Source of the DNA: Lentisphaerota bacterium
Lineage (GTDB): Bacteria; Verrucomicrobiota; Lentisphaeria; Victivallales; Victivallaceae
NCBI GenBank assembly: GCA_015061805.1
Contig: SUVV01000014.1
Span: forward strand, 11,342 to 73,294
DNA length: 61,953 bases
Reading direction: 5' to 3'
This document shows, one piece after another, positions 30,671 to 39,362 of this stretch (position 1 is the first letter of the stretch; the number at the start of each line of letters is the position of its first letter). Position numbers and translations under genes: made by a program. The notes below the pieces were generated by a model. It was given only the letters and a program-made list of their open reading frames with translations, made no database searches and had not been told where the DNA came from.

Positions 30671-30699
30671 AATATATACTGGATTCAACCGTTTTGCAA
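30671..30699 (-). promoter_or_regulatory. Promoter of the AraC operon
   Basis: Minus strand TTGCAA (30699-30694), 17 bases, TATATT (30676-30671), about 27 bases before the ATG. Confidence 0.7.
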
Positions 30700-30746
30700 A
30701 TCATTTTTTTTACAGCAGATAAAAAAAGGAATTTTGTGCGAGTTTT

Positions 30747-30788
30747 GTATACTTTTGTCAAGGCACATCCCCTGTTTTATAAGTATAC
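30747..30788 (+). promoter_or_regulatory. Prepilin promoter flanked by an inverted repeat
   Basis: TTGTCA (30755-30760), 17 bases, TATAAG (30778-30783). The arms GTATACTT (30747-30754) and AAGTATAC (30781-30788) form a perfect 8-bp inverted repeat that brackets the promoter, a likely operator pair. Confidence 0.55.
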
Positions 30789-30836
30789 TAAATCACAGAA
30801 AGAAAAACTGTTTACCCAGCGACAATGAGGAATAAT

Positions 30837-31712
30837 ATGCAGATAGATAAAACTTGTCAAAAATGTGTTTCATTGTTTTTTCCGCAGAAGCATTTTGCGA
30901 CAAACTGGAGCAAAATCACCCCGCTTTTCTTGAAAAAGGGAGAGGGTTTGGGAGAGGGGAAAAACCCTTTCACTTTGATAGAATTGCTGGTTGTGATTGC
31001 GATTATTGCTATTTTGGCAGCGATTTTGCTTCCGGCACTGCAAAGTGCCAGAGGGCGGGGGATCACCTCCAGTTGTATGAATAATTTGCGGGAATGCAAC
31101 AATGCAGTGGCGTTATATTCCAATGATTTTGACGGAATGTGGGTCGTGGCATTCGCCTCCAATCAGGTATGGTATACCTGGCTTTACAAATGCGGCGGTA
31201 AATATATTCCCAATGCCACGCATGATACATCCGGAGCCAAGAAGAATATTGTGCGTTGTCCCTATGAAATCGGAGATGACAATACGACGATGTGGGATGC
31301 TTACGGGATGTTGTCTTATGTTGATAATGATAACGAAAGAAGCAACTGGTCTTCTGATACTTATGCCACATCTCCAAGCCGGTTTTTCATTAAAAATATG
31401 AAGCCGCAGAATTGGATATTTGCGGATTCCGGATGTATAGATACTGACAACGGCGGCATATTGCGGCAGATGGGGATAATGCGGCCCAATGCCAAAGGGA
31501 ATAAGTACGGGAAATTCTGGATGAAGCACAATAGACGGGGAAATATCGCATTCATTGACGGTCATGTTTCCACATTGAATATCAACGAGTCGGCAAAGGC
31601 TTATTACCGGCATAAAACCGCCTTGAAAACGATAACGCCCGGTACGGCGCAGACCGTATATTACATCAATGGTAAGGATAAAGTGATGCTTAACGTGAAA
31701 ATACAGGAGTAA
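30837..31712 (+). CDS. Type IV prepilin-like protein with H-X9-DG motif
   Basis: A 291-residue protein of the PVC pseudopilin family (DUF1559-like). The class III prepilin helix [18 protein letters not shown] begins near residue 45 with the conserved Glu5, and the C-terminal [12 protein letters not shown] fits the H-X9-DG processing motif. The -1 residue is Pro, not the usual Gly. The leader of about 44 residues is long and its second half ([15 protein letters not shown]) is encoded by a dispersed repeat found elsewhere in intergenic DNA. I choose the ATG at 30837 because TGAGGA lies 5-7 bases before it; the ATG at 30825 lacks a ribosome site. Such proteins are thought to be exported and cleaved by PilD; their job is unknown. 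Confidence 0.88.
   Translation: MQIDKTCQKCVSLFFPQKHFATNWSKITPLFLKKGEGLGEGKNPFTLIELLVVIAIIAILAAILLPALQSARGRGITSSCMNNLRECNNAVALYSNDFDGMWVVAFASNQVWYTWLYKCGGKYIPNATHDTSGAKKNIVRCPYEIGDDNTTMWDAYGMLSYVDNDNERSNWSSDTYATSPSRFFIKNMKPQNWIFADSGCIDTDNGGILRQMGIMRPNAKGNKYGKFWMKHNRRGNIAFIDGHVSTLNINESAKAYYRHKTALKTITPGTAQTVYYINGKDKVMLNVKIQE
30893..30975 (+). repeat. Partial composite repeat inside the prepilin leader
   Basis: The TTTTGC..GCAAAA version of the GCGACA/GGAGC box (30893-30915), then CCCCGCTTTTCTTGAAAAAG and the G-rich left arm of the hairpin. The right arm seen in the other copies is replaced by the codons for PFTLIELL. Confidence 0.8.
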
Positions 31713-31971
31713 GTTGAGGCAATTAAAAAAACTCCTCAAAATTATCAAAACGCCCTCGCTTCGATCTGCAACAGGGAGCGTTTTCACCTGTTACCCAATG
31801 GCATTTTTGCTATCTTTCGAATGACTTTTGAAATTACCTCAAGTTATCAAAAGGTATGCGGTTGTATTGATCCTGCGTTCATGCGGGGGGGGCGGTGTGA
31901 CGCAAACGGAAGTTTCAATGTTTTACAAAAAACAGGACAACACTAACAATTTAAAATAAGGTTTTTTTGCC

Positions 31972-32901
31972 ATGAATTATTCTGACCTTGATGCAGTTTT
32001 CCGTCAATTTCAAAGTGTGCCGCCCCGCTTCGCGGTCGATCCCGTGCGGCAGCAGCTTTTGCTGCAAATGGATGAGCTTTTAAGTGAGGCTGATTCTGAA
32101 ACCGATTTTGAACTGGGACGGTTTTATCGTGAACGGGTCGATCAGATCATCCGGGAGGTCAAGGCATATACCGGAGATGCTCCGCGGCTCTGGAAGTTAT
32201 ACAGTTCCGGCTTTCTGTTGAAAGACCGCGGCCGCGTTACAGCCATTGACATCAATGGCGGCTGCACACCTGATTCCGGACGGACGCGCATGATTTTGCA
32301 TGAAGCACAGTTTGAGGCGTTGTCTGATATCATTGATGAATATTACAACACCCATTCCCACCGGGATCATATCAGCGCAGACTTGTGCGATCTGCTTGCG
32401 GCGAAGGGAAAACTTATTGTAATGCCGCAGGAAGCCATCCGCCGCTGGCTTATTTCCGGGGCTGTACCTGCGGAGGAATTTTCTGCGCCGCACGTTAACG
32501 TTTTTGTGGATTATCAGGGAACAGATGTAAAGAAGCGGTTGCGTTGTGCGATGTATTTATTTACATTGAGCAATGGAAAAACCATCTTCTGGCGCGGAGA
32601 TATCTACCATCAGGAGGGATTCAGTGCCTGTTTGGATATGATAGATTCCTGGGGGAAAACTGTCGATTATGCATCGCTTACGCCATATTATTCCAGCGGA
32701 GAAGCACCTGTGGATATTCTTGACCGTAAATATTCCTGTTGTTTCCTCAACTGCCACGAATGGGAGTTCAGTCACCGCCGCTTCGGGATCACCGGGCCGG
32801 CGACTCAATGCTTTGAGGAATTGTACGAAAAATTTGCCGTACCTTATCAGGATAACCGGGTGCTGTTTCTCTTTTGGGGAGAGAGTACCGCACTCGGTTG
32901 A
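31972..32901 (+). CDS. Metallo-beta-lactamase-fold hydrolase
   Basis: A 309-residue cytoplasmic protein. The metal-binding signature THSHRDH (H-x-H-x-D-H) is at about residues 124-130, and WRGDIYH (about 205) fits the bridging Asp. DUF-like N-terminal helices (1-75) precede the fold. The substrate is unknown; the HxHxDH class covers lactonases, phosphodiesterases, RNases and glyoxalases. It stands alone between the prepilin and the secreted glycosidase-like gene, in the same direction. Confidence 0.75.
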   Translation: MNYSDLDAVFRQFQSVPPRFAVDPVRQQLLLQMDELLSEADSETDFELGRFYRERVDQIIREVKAYTGDAPRLWKLYSSGFLLKDRGRVTAIDINGGCTPDSGRTRMILHEAQFEALSDIIDEYYNTHSHRDHISADLCDLLAAKGKLIVMPQEAIRRWLISGAVPAEEFSAPHVNVFVDYQGTDVKKRLRCAMYLFTLSNGKTIFWRGDIYHQEGFSACLDMIDSWGKTVDYASLTPYYSSGEAPVDILDRKYSCCFLNCHEWEFSHRRFGITGPATQCFEELYEKFAVPYQDNRVLFLFWGESTALG

Positions 32902-32955
32902 TAAACAATAATTTCTGTCAGATAAGTTTTTTACACTATCAATCAAGGAGTTGAA

Positions 32956-35346
32956 ATGAAAAAGATATTGTTGACATTCTTTTCCGTGGCCGCCGCGTGT
33001 GCGCTTCAGGCGACGGTACTTTATGAAAACTGCACCTTCCGCAAAGAGAGCGGTTATGTGACGGTGGACGGAAAACCGGCGATCAAGGTTTATCACGCCG
33101 GATATTATTATGCCGGAGCGGCGTTCAAGGAGGTGAAAGTTGTTCCCGGCAGGAGTTACCGGCTTTCATTTGAGGTGAAAAGCGGCGGTAAAAGATGGAA
33201 CGCGTTCTATTTGCGGATATTTTTCAAGGATAAACGTCCCCGGCTCGATCTCAATTCGGAACAGCTCCGGGGAAACGGATGGCTCCGGCGTAATTGGGAC
33301 TTTACTGTTCCTGCGGATTACAAATTCGATACGGTGGAACTGCAGTTGCACGCCCGCACCACCGGAGACCGCATGGTATTTTACCGAAATTTGGAGTTAA
33401 AAGAGATTCCGGCTCCGGAAAAGTATGAACTTTTTATCACCTCCCCCAAGTTCCGCAACAATATTTATTCCACAGTTCCGGTAAAGAATATCTCCGGTTT
33501 TGTAACCTTGCCGCCGGGGGTGAAGAGTGCCGGATTCAAATTGCTTTTTCAAGACCGGGTGATTGCCGGCTGTTCAGGCCGCCGGTTTGAATTTCCTGCG
33601 GAAAATCTTGCGGTGGGCGAATATACTTTGATTGCTGATTGCGGTAAAGCGGTCATTGTCCGTAAAATCCGGAAGTTCGCTCCAAACAAAGTTGAACATA
33701 TTCCCGATGATGATCTGGTGTTCCGGGTGAATGGCAAACCGTTTTTTCCGCTTATTGCCAACAGTTTCGGAAATATCGACCGGGATGTCCGGCGCGAATT
33801 GCGGGCGGTGACTGCCCGGCAGGGATTCAATGTGTTTTTTACAAGGGCGGAAAGTGCCGGTGATCTGGCACAGCAGTTGGCAGATGCCCGCAAAGGCGGT
33901 TATAAACTGCTGCTGCGTCTGGTCTATCACGGGCCGGATGCTCCGGAAGAATTTCTTCCGTGGTGGAATGCCAATGTCGCCCGGGTGCTTACCCCGGAAA
34001 ATCTCGCAAATGAAGCCCTTTTTGCCTATTCGATCAAGGATGAACCGGCGGTGAAAGGCGAGCCGTTTGCTCCCATTGTCCGGGTTTACCGGAAACTCCG
34101 TGAACTTGATCCGTTCCGGCCGATCTGGATAAATGAAGCACCCCATGGTACGGCAGCCGGGTTGCGGGATTATACCGCCGCTTGTGACCTTTACGGTATG
34201 GATGTTTATCCGGTCGGCAGGTGGAATCACGGCAGTATCGGCAATCCGAAACTTCTGCACTGTGTCGGCAGTGCCATGGCTCTTTGTGCGGAAAGTGTGC
34301 ATCATTTGAAGCCGATAGTAGCTTATTTGCAGGCGTATTCATGGAAGAATGACTACTACAAAGAGGAGCGTTGTATTTATCCGACTTTGAGCGAGAGCCG
34401 TTTTATGTTCTACGACAGTATTTTGAACGGAGTGACTGCGGCGGCATATTACGGATTCAATTACTTCCGCGATCCGAAGTTTGTTTCAACACTCTTTGCC
34501 ATGAGCCGGGAGATCAATGCAATGAGCAGAGTGCTGACCTCTGCAGAAACCGGAAAGATAACAGTTCCCGCTCCGCTGAAGGCATTGGTTAAGGTGGCCG
34601 ATGGCAAAAAGTTCGTCATTGTCTGCAATTACGATACGAAACCGTTCAGCGCGGAAATAAAACTTCCATTTGCTTCCGGCAGTAAAATTCATGTTCTTTT
34701 TGAAAAACGTTCCGTGAACGCCGGTGAAAATGGCGCGGTAAAAGAAGAATTTAAACCCTTCGATGTCCATATTTACGCTTTGGAGGAGTTGCAGGATACT
34801 CTTGAATCCTCTGCTCTTGCGCCGGCTCTTGCGGCATGGGAAGCGATGATCAAACCGGTCAAGTGGATATGGGGGCCGCGCAATGTCCGCAATATCCGGC
34901 TTTTGAAGGAGATCGAGGTGACGCATTCGCTTCGCAGCGCACTGCTGGTCACGGCAGGAGATGCCCCGGGAGAACTTTTCATCAACGGCAGAAAAGTGAT
35001 CCGGTTCGGTAATTTCCGGAACTGCTCTGTTGCCAATATATTGAAATATATCCACCGTCCGGGGAAATATCTTCTGGAAGCGGTCGTTGAAGACAAAGCC
35101 GGGTCTGCCGGATTTTTCCTCGATATCCATACGCACAGCAACAACATCGGCAATAAGCGGTATGTTACGGACGGCAGTTGGAAATATCTCCCGGGAACCG
35201 ACAGGTCTCCGGCAAAAGATGCTGTCAAAAAAGCCAAACCGGTAACGGTGGTCGCTCCCCTGGGCAAAGGACCGTGGGGAAATCGGGTGGCAACTCCGGA
35301 TACCAGGAAAATTCGCAAAGCGGTGCCGCCTAAAGTCATTCCGTGA
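32956..35346 (+). CDS. Secreted glycoside-hydrolase-like multidomain protein
   Basis: A 796-residue protein with a signal peptide (MKKILLTFFSVAAACALQA). Then a jelly-roll carbohydrate-binding-like domain (about 20-150), an Ig-like linker (about 155-240), and a TIM-barrel-like part (about 245-520) with FAYSIKDEPAVKG, whose Glu resembles the acid/base residue of clan A glycosidases, and LYGMDVYPVG. The C-terminus (about 640-760) is another beta-sandwich resembling sugar-binding modules. The exact GH family cannot be named from sequence alone. Its place next to other glycan genes supports extracellular polysaccharide breakdown. Confidence 0.7.
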   Translation: MKKILLTFFSVAAACALQATVLYENCTFRKESGYVTVDGKPAIKVYHAGYYYAGAAFKEVKVVPGRSYRLSFEVKSGGKRWNAFYLRIFFKDKRPRLDLNSEQLRGNGWLRRNWDFTVPADYKFDTVELQLHARTTGDRMVFYRNLELKEIPAPEKYELFITSPKFRNNIYSTVPVKNISGFVTLPPGVKSAGFKLLFQDRVIAGCSGRRFEFPAENLAVGEYTLIADCGKAVIVRKIRKFAPNKVEHIPDDDLVFRVNGKPFFPLIANSFGNIDRDVRRELRAVTARQGFNVFFTRAESAGDLAQQLADARKGGYKLLLRLVYHGPDAPEEFLPWWNANVARVLTPENLANEALFAYSIKDEPAVKGEPFAPIVRVYRKLRELDPFRPIWINEAPHGTAAGLRDYTAACDLYGMDVYPVGRWNHGSIGNPKLLHCVGSAMALCAESVHHLKPIVAYLQAYSWKNDYYKEERCIYPTLSESRFMFYDSILNGVTAAAYYGFNYFRDPKFVSTLFAMSREINAMSRVLTSAETGKITVPAPLKALVKVADGKKFVIVCNYDTKPFSAEIKLPFASGSKIHVLFEKRSVNAGENGAVKEEFKPFDVHIYALEELQDTLESSALAPALAAWEAMIKPVKWIWGPRNVRNIRLLKEIEVTHSLRSALLVTAGDAPGELFINGRKVIRFGNFRNCSVANILKYIHRPGKYLLEAVVEDKAGSAGFFLDIHTHSNNIGNKRYVTDGSWKYLPGTDRSPAKDAVKKAKPVTVVAPLGKGPWGNRVATPDTRKIRKAVPPKVIP

Positions 35347-35377
35347 TCCGGCAGGTACTGAACATCCTCCGGGCAGA

Positions 35378-35412
35378 TTCCCCGATTTTTCACCGGAAGA
35401 ATCGGGATTTTA
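35378..35412 (+). terminator. Possible terminator after the glycosidase-like gene
   Basis: CCCGATT and AATCGGG arms around a 12-base loop, followed by ATTTTA. Weak, but placed between the stop codon and the next promoter. Confidence 0.4.
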
Positions 35413-35413
35413 C

Positions 35414-35442
35414 TTGAAAAAAGCGTTGTTCTGTGGTATATT
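35414..35442 (+). promoter_or_regulatory. Promoter of the HTH-cupin-synthetase gene
   Basis: TTGAAA (35414-35419), 17 bases, TATATT (35437-35442). It fixes the gene start: any frame extension upstream would begin inside this promoter. Confidence 0.75.
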
Positions 35443-35497
35443 ATGCCCTTGTATATATACTAATGAAAAACTGAAAATATCAGGGGGAACACTATTG

Positions 35498-37774
35498 ATG
35501 GACAGTCAAACCAAAATGATCGGTAAACGGTTGCGGGAAATCCGTACCATTATGGAAATAACAACTGCCGAAATGGCAGAGGTGACCGGCGTCACCGAAG
35601 CCGAATATCTCGCGCATGAAGCTGGCGAAGTCGATTGCCATATCTCTTTTCTTTACGATTGCGCCAAGAGATTCGGTGTTGATTTGAGCGCTATCGTTCG
35701 CGGTGAAAGCGCCAAACTTTCCAGTTACACTCTGACCCGTGCCGGTTCCGGTGTTTCCATTGAACGGTCTCACGAGTTCGTCTACCGTCAGCTGGCGGCA
35801 GACTTCAAAAAACGTATTACTGAACCGCTTTTCGTTAAAGCCAAACCCCAGCGCCCCGGTATGGATATCCCCCTTTCCGTACATCCCGGTCAGGAGTTTG
35901 ACTATGTTCTGCGCGGAAAACTCAAAGTCCAGATGGAAGGCAAAACCGAAATCCTCAATGAGGGTGACAGTATCTACTTCGACAGCAATCAGCCGCATGG
36001 TCTGGTCGCTTACGAATGCGATGAATGCGAATTCCTCGCGATCGTCATCCAGGGCGATGCCCGTGATTTTACCGCTCCCCAGCCGGTCGGCGGTGAAGAT
36101 AACGCCGCCGTGCGGGATGCCGATGAACGCATCTGCCAGCGCTTCGTCGATGAAACCATCGATGCCGAAGGCCATCTGATCGATGCCAAATTCAAATGCC
36201 CGGAAAATTTCAACTTCGCTTACGATGTGGTCGATGCCATCGCCGCCAAGAATCCGGAAAAACTGGCTATGGCATGGGTCGATAAAAAGCACAATCGTAC
36301 CAATTTTACCTTTACTGATATTTCCAGAGAATCCTGCCGCGCTGCCAATTATCTGAAATCTCTCGGAATCGCCAAGGGCGACCGGGTGATGCTGGTGCTG
36401 AAGCGCCACTATCAGTACTGGTTCATCATCAATGCTCTGCACCGTATCGGCGCCATTGCCATCCCTGCCAGCAATCAGCTGCTGACCAAGGATTATGTCT
36501 ACCGTTTCAACTCTGCCGGTGTCAAGGCAATCGTTGCGACTGCCGATGACGGTGTTACCGATTATGTCGATGCTGCAGAAAAGGATTCACCGACCCTTCA
36601 GACCAAGATCATCGTCAACGGTCAGCGTGAAGGTTGGAATGATTTCAACGCAGAATATGGAGCTTTCGCCGACAGTTGCCCCCGCAACCCCGAACTCAAG
36701 GCTACTGATACCATGCTGATGTTCTTCAGCAGCGGTACCACCGGATATCCCAAGATCGTTGAACACAGCTTCTCCTATCCCATCGGTCACATCATCACCG
36801 CCAAATGGTGGCAGAATACCGACCCCAACGGTCTGCATATGACTATCAGTGATACCGGCTGGGCGAAAGCTTCCTGGGGTAAGATCTACGGCCAGTGGCT
36901 CAATGAGAGTGCAGTGTTTGTCTATGACTTCGACCGCTTCGATGCCGCCGACATTATGACGGTGATCTCCCAGAATAAGATCACTACTTTCTGCGCGCCG
37001 CCGACCATGTACCGTTTCTTTATCAAGGAACATCTGGAAAACTACGATCTTTCCAGTATCAAATATGCCACCATCGCCGGTGAAGCCCTCAACCCCGAGG
37101 TCTTCCAGCAGTTCTACAATGCCACCGGTCTCAAGGTGATGGAAGGTTTCGGTCAGTCCGAAAGTACCGTCATGCTCGCCAATTTCCGCGGCATGACTCC
37201 CAAACCCGGTTCCATGGGCAAGCCCAGCCCGGCGTTCCCGATCGAACTGGTCGACCCCGATGGCAACCCGGTCAAGACCGGAGAAACCGGCGAGATCGTT
37301 GTCCGGTGTAAGCCCGATGAGATTTGCGGTCTTTTCCGCAGTTACTACATGGCTCCCGACAAGACCGAAGAATCCTGGCACGATGGACTTTATCACACCG
37401 GTGATACGGCGTGGCGCGATGAAGACGGCTACTTCTGGTATGTCGGCAGAACTGACGATGTGATCAAGTCTTCCGGCTACCGCATCGGTCCCTTTGAGAT
37501 CGAAAGCGTGATCATGGAAATGCCCTACGTCCTCGAATGTGCCGTCGTCGGCGCTCCCGATGAGATCCGCGGACAGGTCGTTGAAGCCTTTATCGTCCTT
37601 ACCCGCGGTACCGTCGGTACTGATGAGATGAAAAAGGAAATTCAGGACTACGTCAAGACCCATACCGCTCCTTACAAATATCCGCGCCGTATTGAGTTCG
37701 TAACTGAACTTCCCAAGACCACCAGCGGCAAGATCAAACGCAGTGAGCTGCGGGTGATGGCAGCCAAACGGTAA
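35498..37774 (+). CDS. HTH-cupin-acyl-CoA synthetase fusion
   Basis: A 758-residue protein. Residues about 5-62 are an XRE-type helix-turn-helix (KRLREIRTIMEITTAEMAEV..), 75-190 a cupin (HPGQEFDYVLRGKL; GDSIYFDSNQPHG), and about 215-758 a full AMP-forming acyl-CoA synthetase of the medium-chain/acetyl type: SSGTTGYPKIVEH (about 408), YHTGDTAWRDEDG (about 632), GRTDDVIKSSGYRIGP and the acyl-transfer Lys in TTSGKIKRSEL (about 743). The enzyme should make acyl-AMP and then acyl-CoA from a carboxylic acid. The HTH-cupin part has the build of a complete MerR/XRE-cupin regulator, so it may sense a related ligand and control transcription. Start ATG at 35498 follows AGGGGGA. A terminator follows. 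Confidence 0.88.
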   Translation: MDSQTKMIGKRLREIRTIMEITTAEMAEVTGVTEAEYLAHEAGEVDCHISFLYDCAKRFGVDLSAIVRGESAKLSSYTLTRAGSGVSIERSHEFVYRQLAADFKKRITEPLFVKAKPQRPGMDIPLSVHPGQEFDYVLRGKLKVQMEGKTEILNEGDSIYFDSNQPHGLVAYECDECEFLAIVIQGDARDFTAPQPVGGEDNAAVRDADERICQRFVDETIDAEGHLIDAKFKCPENFNFAYDVVDAIAAKNPEKLAMAWVDKKHNRTNFTFTDISRESCRAANYLKSLGIAKGDRVMLVLKRHYQYWFIINALHRIGAIAIPASNQLLTKDYVYRFNSAGVKAIVATADDGVTDYVDAAEKDSPTLQTKIIVNGQREGWNDFNAEYGAFADSCPRNPELKATDTMLMFFSSGTTGYPKIVEHSFSYPIGHIITAKWWQNTDPNGLHMTISDTGWAKASWGKIYGQWLNESAVFVYDFDRFDAADIMTVISQNKITTFCAPPTMYRFFIKEHLENYDLSSIKYATIAGEALNPEVFQQFYNATGLKVMEGFGQSESTVMLANFRGMTPKPGSMGKPSPAFPIELVDPDGNPVKTGETGEIVVRCKPDEICGLFRSYYMAPDKTEESWHDGLYHTGDTAWRDEDGYFWYVGRTDDVIKSSGYRIGPFEIESVIMEMPYVLECAVVGAPDEIRGQVVEAFIVLTRGTVGTDEMKKEIQDYVKTHTAPYKYPRRIEFVTELPKTTSGKIKRSELRVMAAKR

Positions 37775-37797
37775 CGAATGGTTGTTGAAAGATAAAG

Positions 37798-37831
37798 AAC
37801 GGGCTGCTGCAAGATTTTGCAGCAGCCCGTT
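37798..37831 (+). terminator. Strong hairpin terminator
   Basis: A 15-bp stem with GATT loop; the core GGGCTGCTGCAA is shared with the terminator at 21817-21846. A T-rich stretch (TTGTTTTG) follows. Confidence 0.8.
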
Positions 37832-37963
37832 TGTTTTGCCGTTTTGCGACCAACTGTTGTGACAATATGAATAATCAGTTGTTCAATGTTCTCCTTTTTT
37901 TGTTGACGATATATGTTATATGTGAATGTCAGGCAATCATCAAAAATAAAAAAAGGAGTAATT

Positions 37964-38647
37964 ATGGATGCAGAAACTATAAATGAGAGATTGGCTGAAA
38001 TAACTGAATATAAAATGAAAAAATATTTACGCTTTATCTCTGAAAAAAGCAAAACAACCTGCGAAGAGTGCAAAAAATATGATAAGATGGTATTTGCTGT
38101 AAAAGATCCATCAAAACCGAAAATTCCGATACATCCTCACTGTAAATGTCATTATAAAACTCTGAATTTGGATATAACATTGACAACGGCAAAATTTCGT
38201 GTACCCGTACCTAAAACTGGATTCTTAGGTAAAACAATCAAAAGCAGGGAAGAATTTTTGGAAAAATTGGAAACCGGATTCGCACCGGGAAAGGTAAAGG
38301 AATTGATTATTATTAACCACGCAGAATACTCAGGGCAATTCGAACTTGGCAGCAGAGCAGAAAGTTTTGACCAGCTTACTGACAGCCAAATACAGCGTTT
38401 GAAACATCACCTTGCACCAAATGCTTTGATTGATTTGAGAATGTGCGGTGGAATTGAAACTGAGGAAGGGGAAAAAGTTGTTCAAGAGATGGCAAATAAA
38501 CTGCAATGCCGGATCAAAGCATATACAAGTGCTGTTTCTCCGTTTGGGACGATCACCAACTTGATATTCGATCCTTATTCTCCTGTTCCGTGGTGGAAAC
38601 AACTTCGGGATGGTCCGGGAGGAAGGATTTTTTATCCGCAGAAGTGA
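37964..38647 (+). CDS. MuF-type Cys/His cluster plus caspase-like domain; candidate effector
   Basis: A 227-residue protein, not assigned to a named family. Residues about 30-66 carry CEEC (Cys33, Cys36) and IHPHCKC (His57, His59, Cys60, Cys62), the arrangement at the end of phage Mu F-like head proteins and of some toxins. Residues about 110-190 read ELIIINHAEYSGQFELGS, then LIDLRMCGG, then KLQCRIKAYTSAVSP. This has the look of the caspase-like/DUF4347 fold, with His119 and Cys161 as a possible catalytic pair 42 residues apart. No signal peptide. Start ATG at 37964 follows AAAAGGAGT. The gene is visibly A+T-richer than its neighbours, which suggests transfer. Toxin function is inferred. Confidence 0.75.
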   Translation: MDAETINERLAEITEYKMKKYLRFISEKSKTTCEECKKYDKMVFAVKDPSKPKIPIHPHCKCHYKTLNLDITLTTAKFRVPVPKTGFLGKTIKSREEFLEKLETGFAPGKVKELIIINHAEYSGQFELGSRAESFDQLTDSQIQRLKHHLAPNALIDLRMCGGIETEEGEKVVQEMANKLQCRIKAYTSAVSPFGTITNLIFDPYSPVPWWKQLRDGPGGRIFYPQK

Positions 38648-38648
38648 T

Positions 38649-38677
38649 TTGATTTATTTCTCTGATTGGACTATATT
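38649..38677 (+). promoter_or_regulatory. Promoter of the small membrane protein gene
   Basis: TTGATT (38649-38654), 17 bases, TATATT (38672-38677), inside the 53-base gap between the two island genes. It would let the second gene be made independently of the first. Confidence 0.65.
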
Positions 38678-38700
38678 ATATCTTTAGAGGAGCAAACACA

Positions 38701-39138
38701 ATGAAGAAATTTTTAAAATACTTTATTGTCGGACCGTTACTGGTGATAATCGGATTTATTATGTTAAATCAAATTGTTTTTTTGACAGTACAATATTTCG
38801 GTTATGTCCGGGTAAAGAATCTGGAAATTGTTCAAATCGGAGAAAGCCCGGTGAAAATCAATATTCCGGTAAAATTCCTTTCCAGTGATGATCTTTTTTC
38901 AATCAGACCGGTTAGAATGTATACTCCCGATCGGCGGCGTTATGCGTTACGCTGTATTCCGGAAAAAGGTGAAATTTGGGTGACTGCTCATCACGGAGGA
39001 TATTTGATTAATCACTATACCGCGAGTTACGAAGTGACCGATCCAAAAGTCCGGGCGGAACTTATTGAAATTTTCAAAAGAGCGAGGAAAGAAGAGGAAG
39101 AATTTATTAAGCGCGAAAGAGATAAAAATAGCGAATAA
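38701..39138 (+). CDS. Small membrane protein; candidate immunity partner
   Basis: A 145-residue protein with one strong N-terminal membrane stretch (about 7-36, FIVGPLLVIIGFIMLNQIVF..), then a beta-rich soluble part and a charged C-terminal helix (about 122-145). No known family recognised. It follows the MuF/caspase-like gene on the same strand, shares its A+T-rich composition and has its own promoter and an AGAGGAG ribosome site. By position it could be an antidote, but this is inference only. Confidence 0.65.
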   Translation: MKKFLKYFIVGPLLVIIGFIMLNQIVFLTVQYFGYVRVKNLEIVQIGESPVKINIPVKFLSSDDLFSIRPVRMYTPDRRRYALRCIPEKGEIWVTAHHGGYLINHYTASYEVTDPKVRAELIEIFKRARKEEEEFIKRERDKNSE

Positions 39139-39140
39139 TG

Positions 39141-39235
39141 CCGCAACGATTCGTCGTGAAGTATTGCTTTGCAATGTGAAGAGTTTGCTTTTGGCAAACG
39201 TGAATCGCTCACTTTGTGAGTAAGGACATGATAAG
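39141..39235. repeat. Mini-hairpin array, copy 2
   Basis: ATTGC-TTT-GCAAT (39162-39174), GTTTGC..GCAAAC (39183-39199) and CTCAC-TTT-GTGAG (39208-39220), with GTGAAG/GTGAAT between them and a GATAAGTTTAT tail. Confidence 0.75.
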
Positions 39236-39248
39236 TTTATACTTGCCG

Positions 39249-39271
39249 TTTTGCGACAGTATGGAGCAAAA
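39249..39271. repeat. GCGACA/GGAGC box, T/A-armed version
   Basis: TTTTGCGACA..TGGAGCAAAA: the same core as the GCC/GGC-armed boxes, but with TTTT/AAAA arms that still pair. Confidence 0.7.
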
Positions 39272-39362
39272 CATACCTCGCTTTTTTTGAAATACTCTAT
39301 TCCCATTTTTGGGGAGACGGTATTTTTTCAATAACGGCGTTCCCACTGGAGTAGTAAGTTAT

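Noticed and set aside
31713..31971. Regulatory RNA between the prepilin and metallo-beta-lactamase-fold genes
   Set aside because: Only a weak AAAACGC..GCGTTTT hairpin (31757-31786 region) and a G-run are visible; not enough for a riboswitch or ncRNA call.
35414..35497. Upstream extension of the HTH-cupin-synthetase gene (28 codons)
   Set aside because: The extension would begin at the TTG of the -35 box and cross the -10 box; the ATG at 35498 has a strong ribosome site.
37964..39138. Prophage remnant
   Set aside because: Only the Cys/His motif recalls a phage head protein; no terminase, portal, tail or integrase gene is near.
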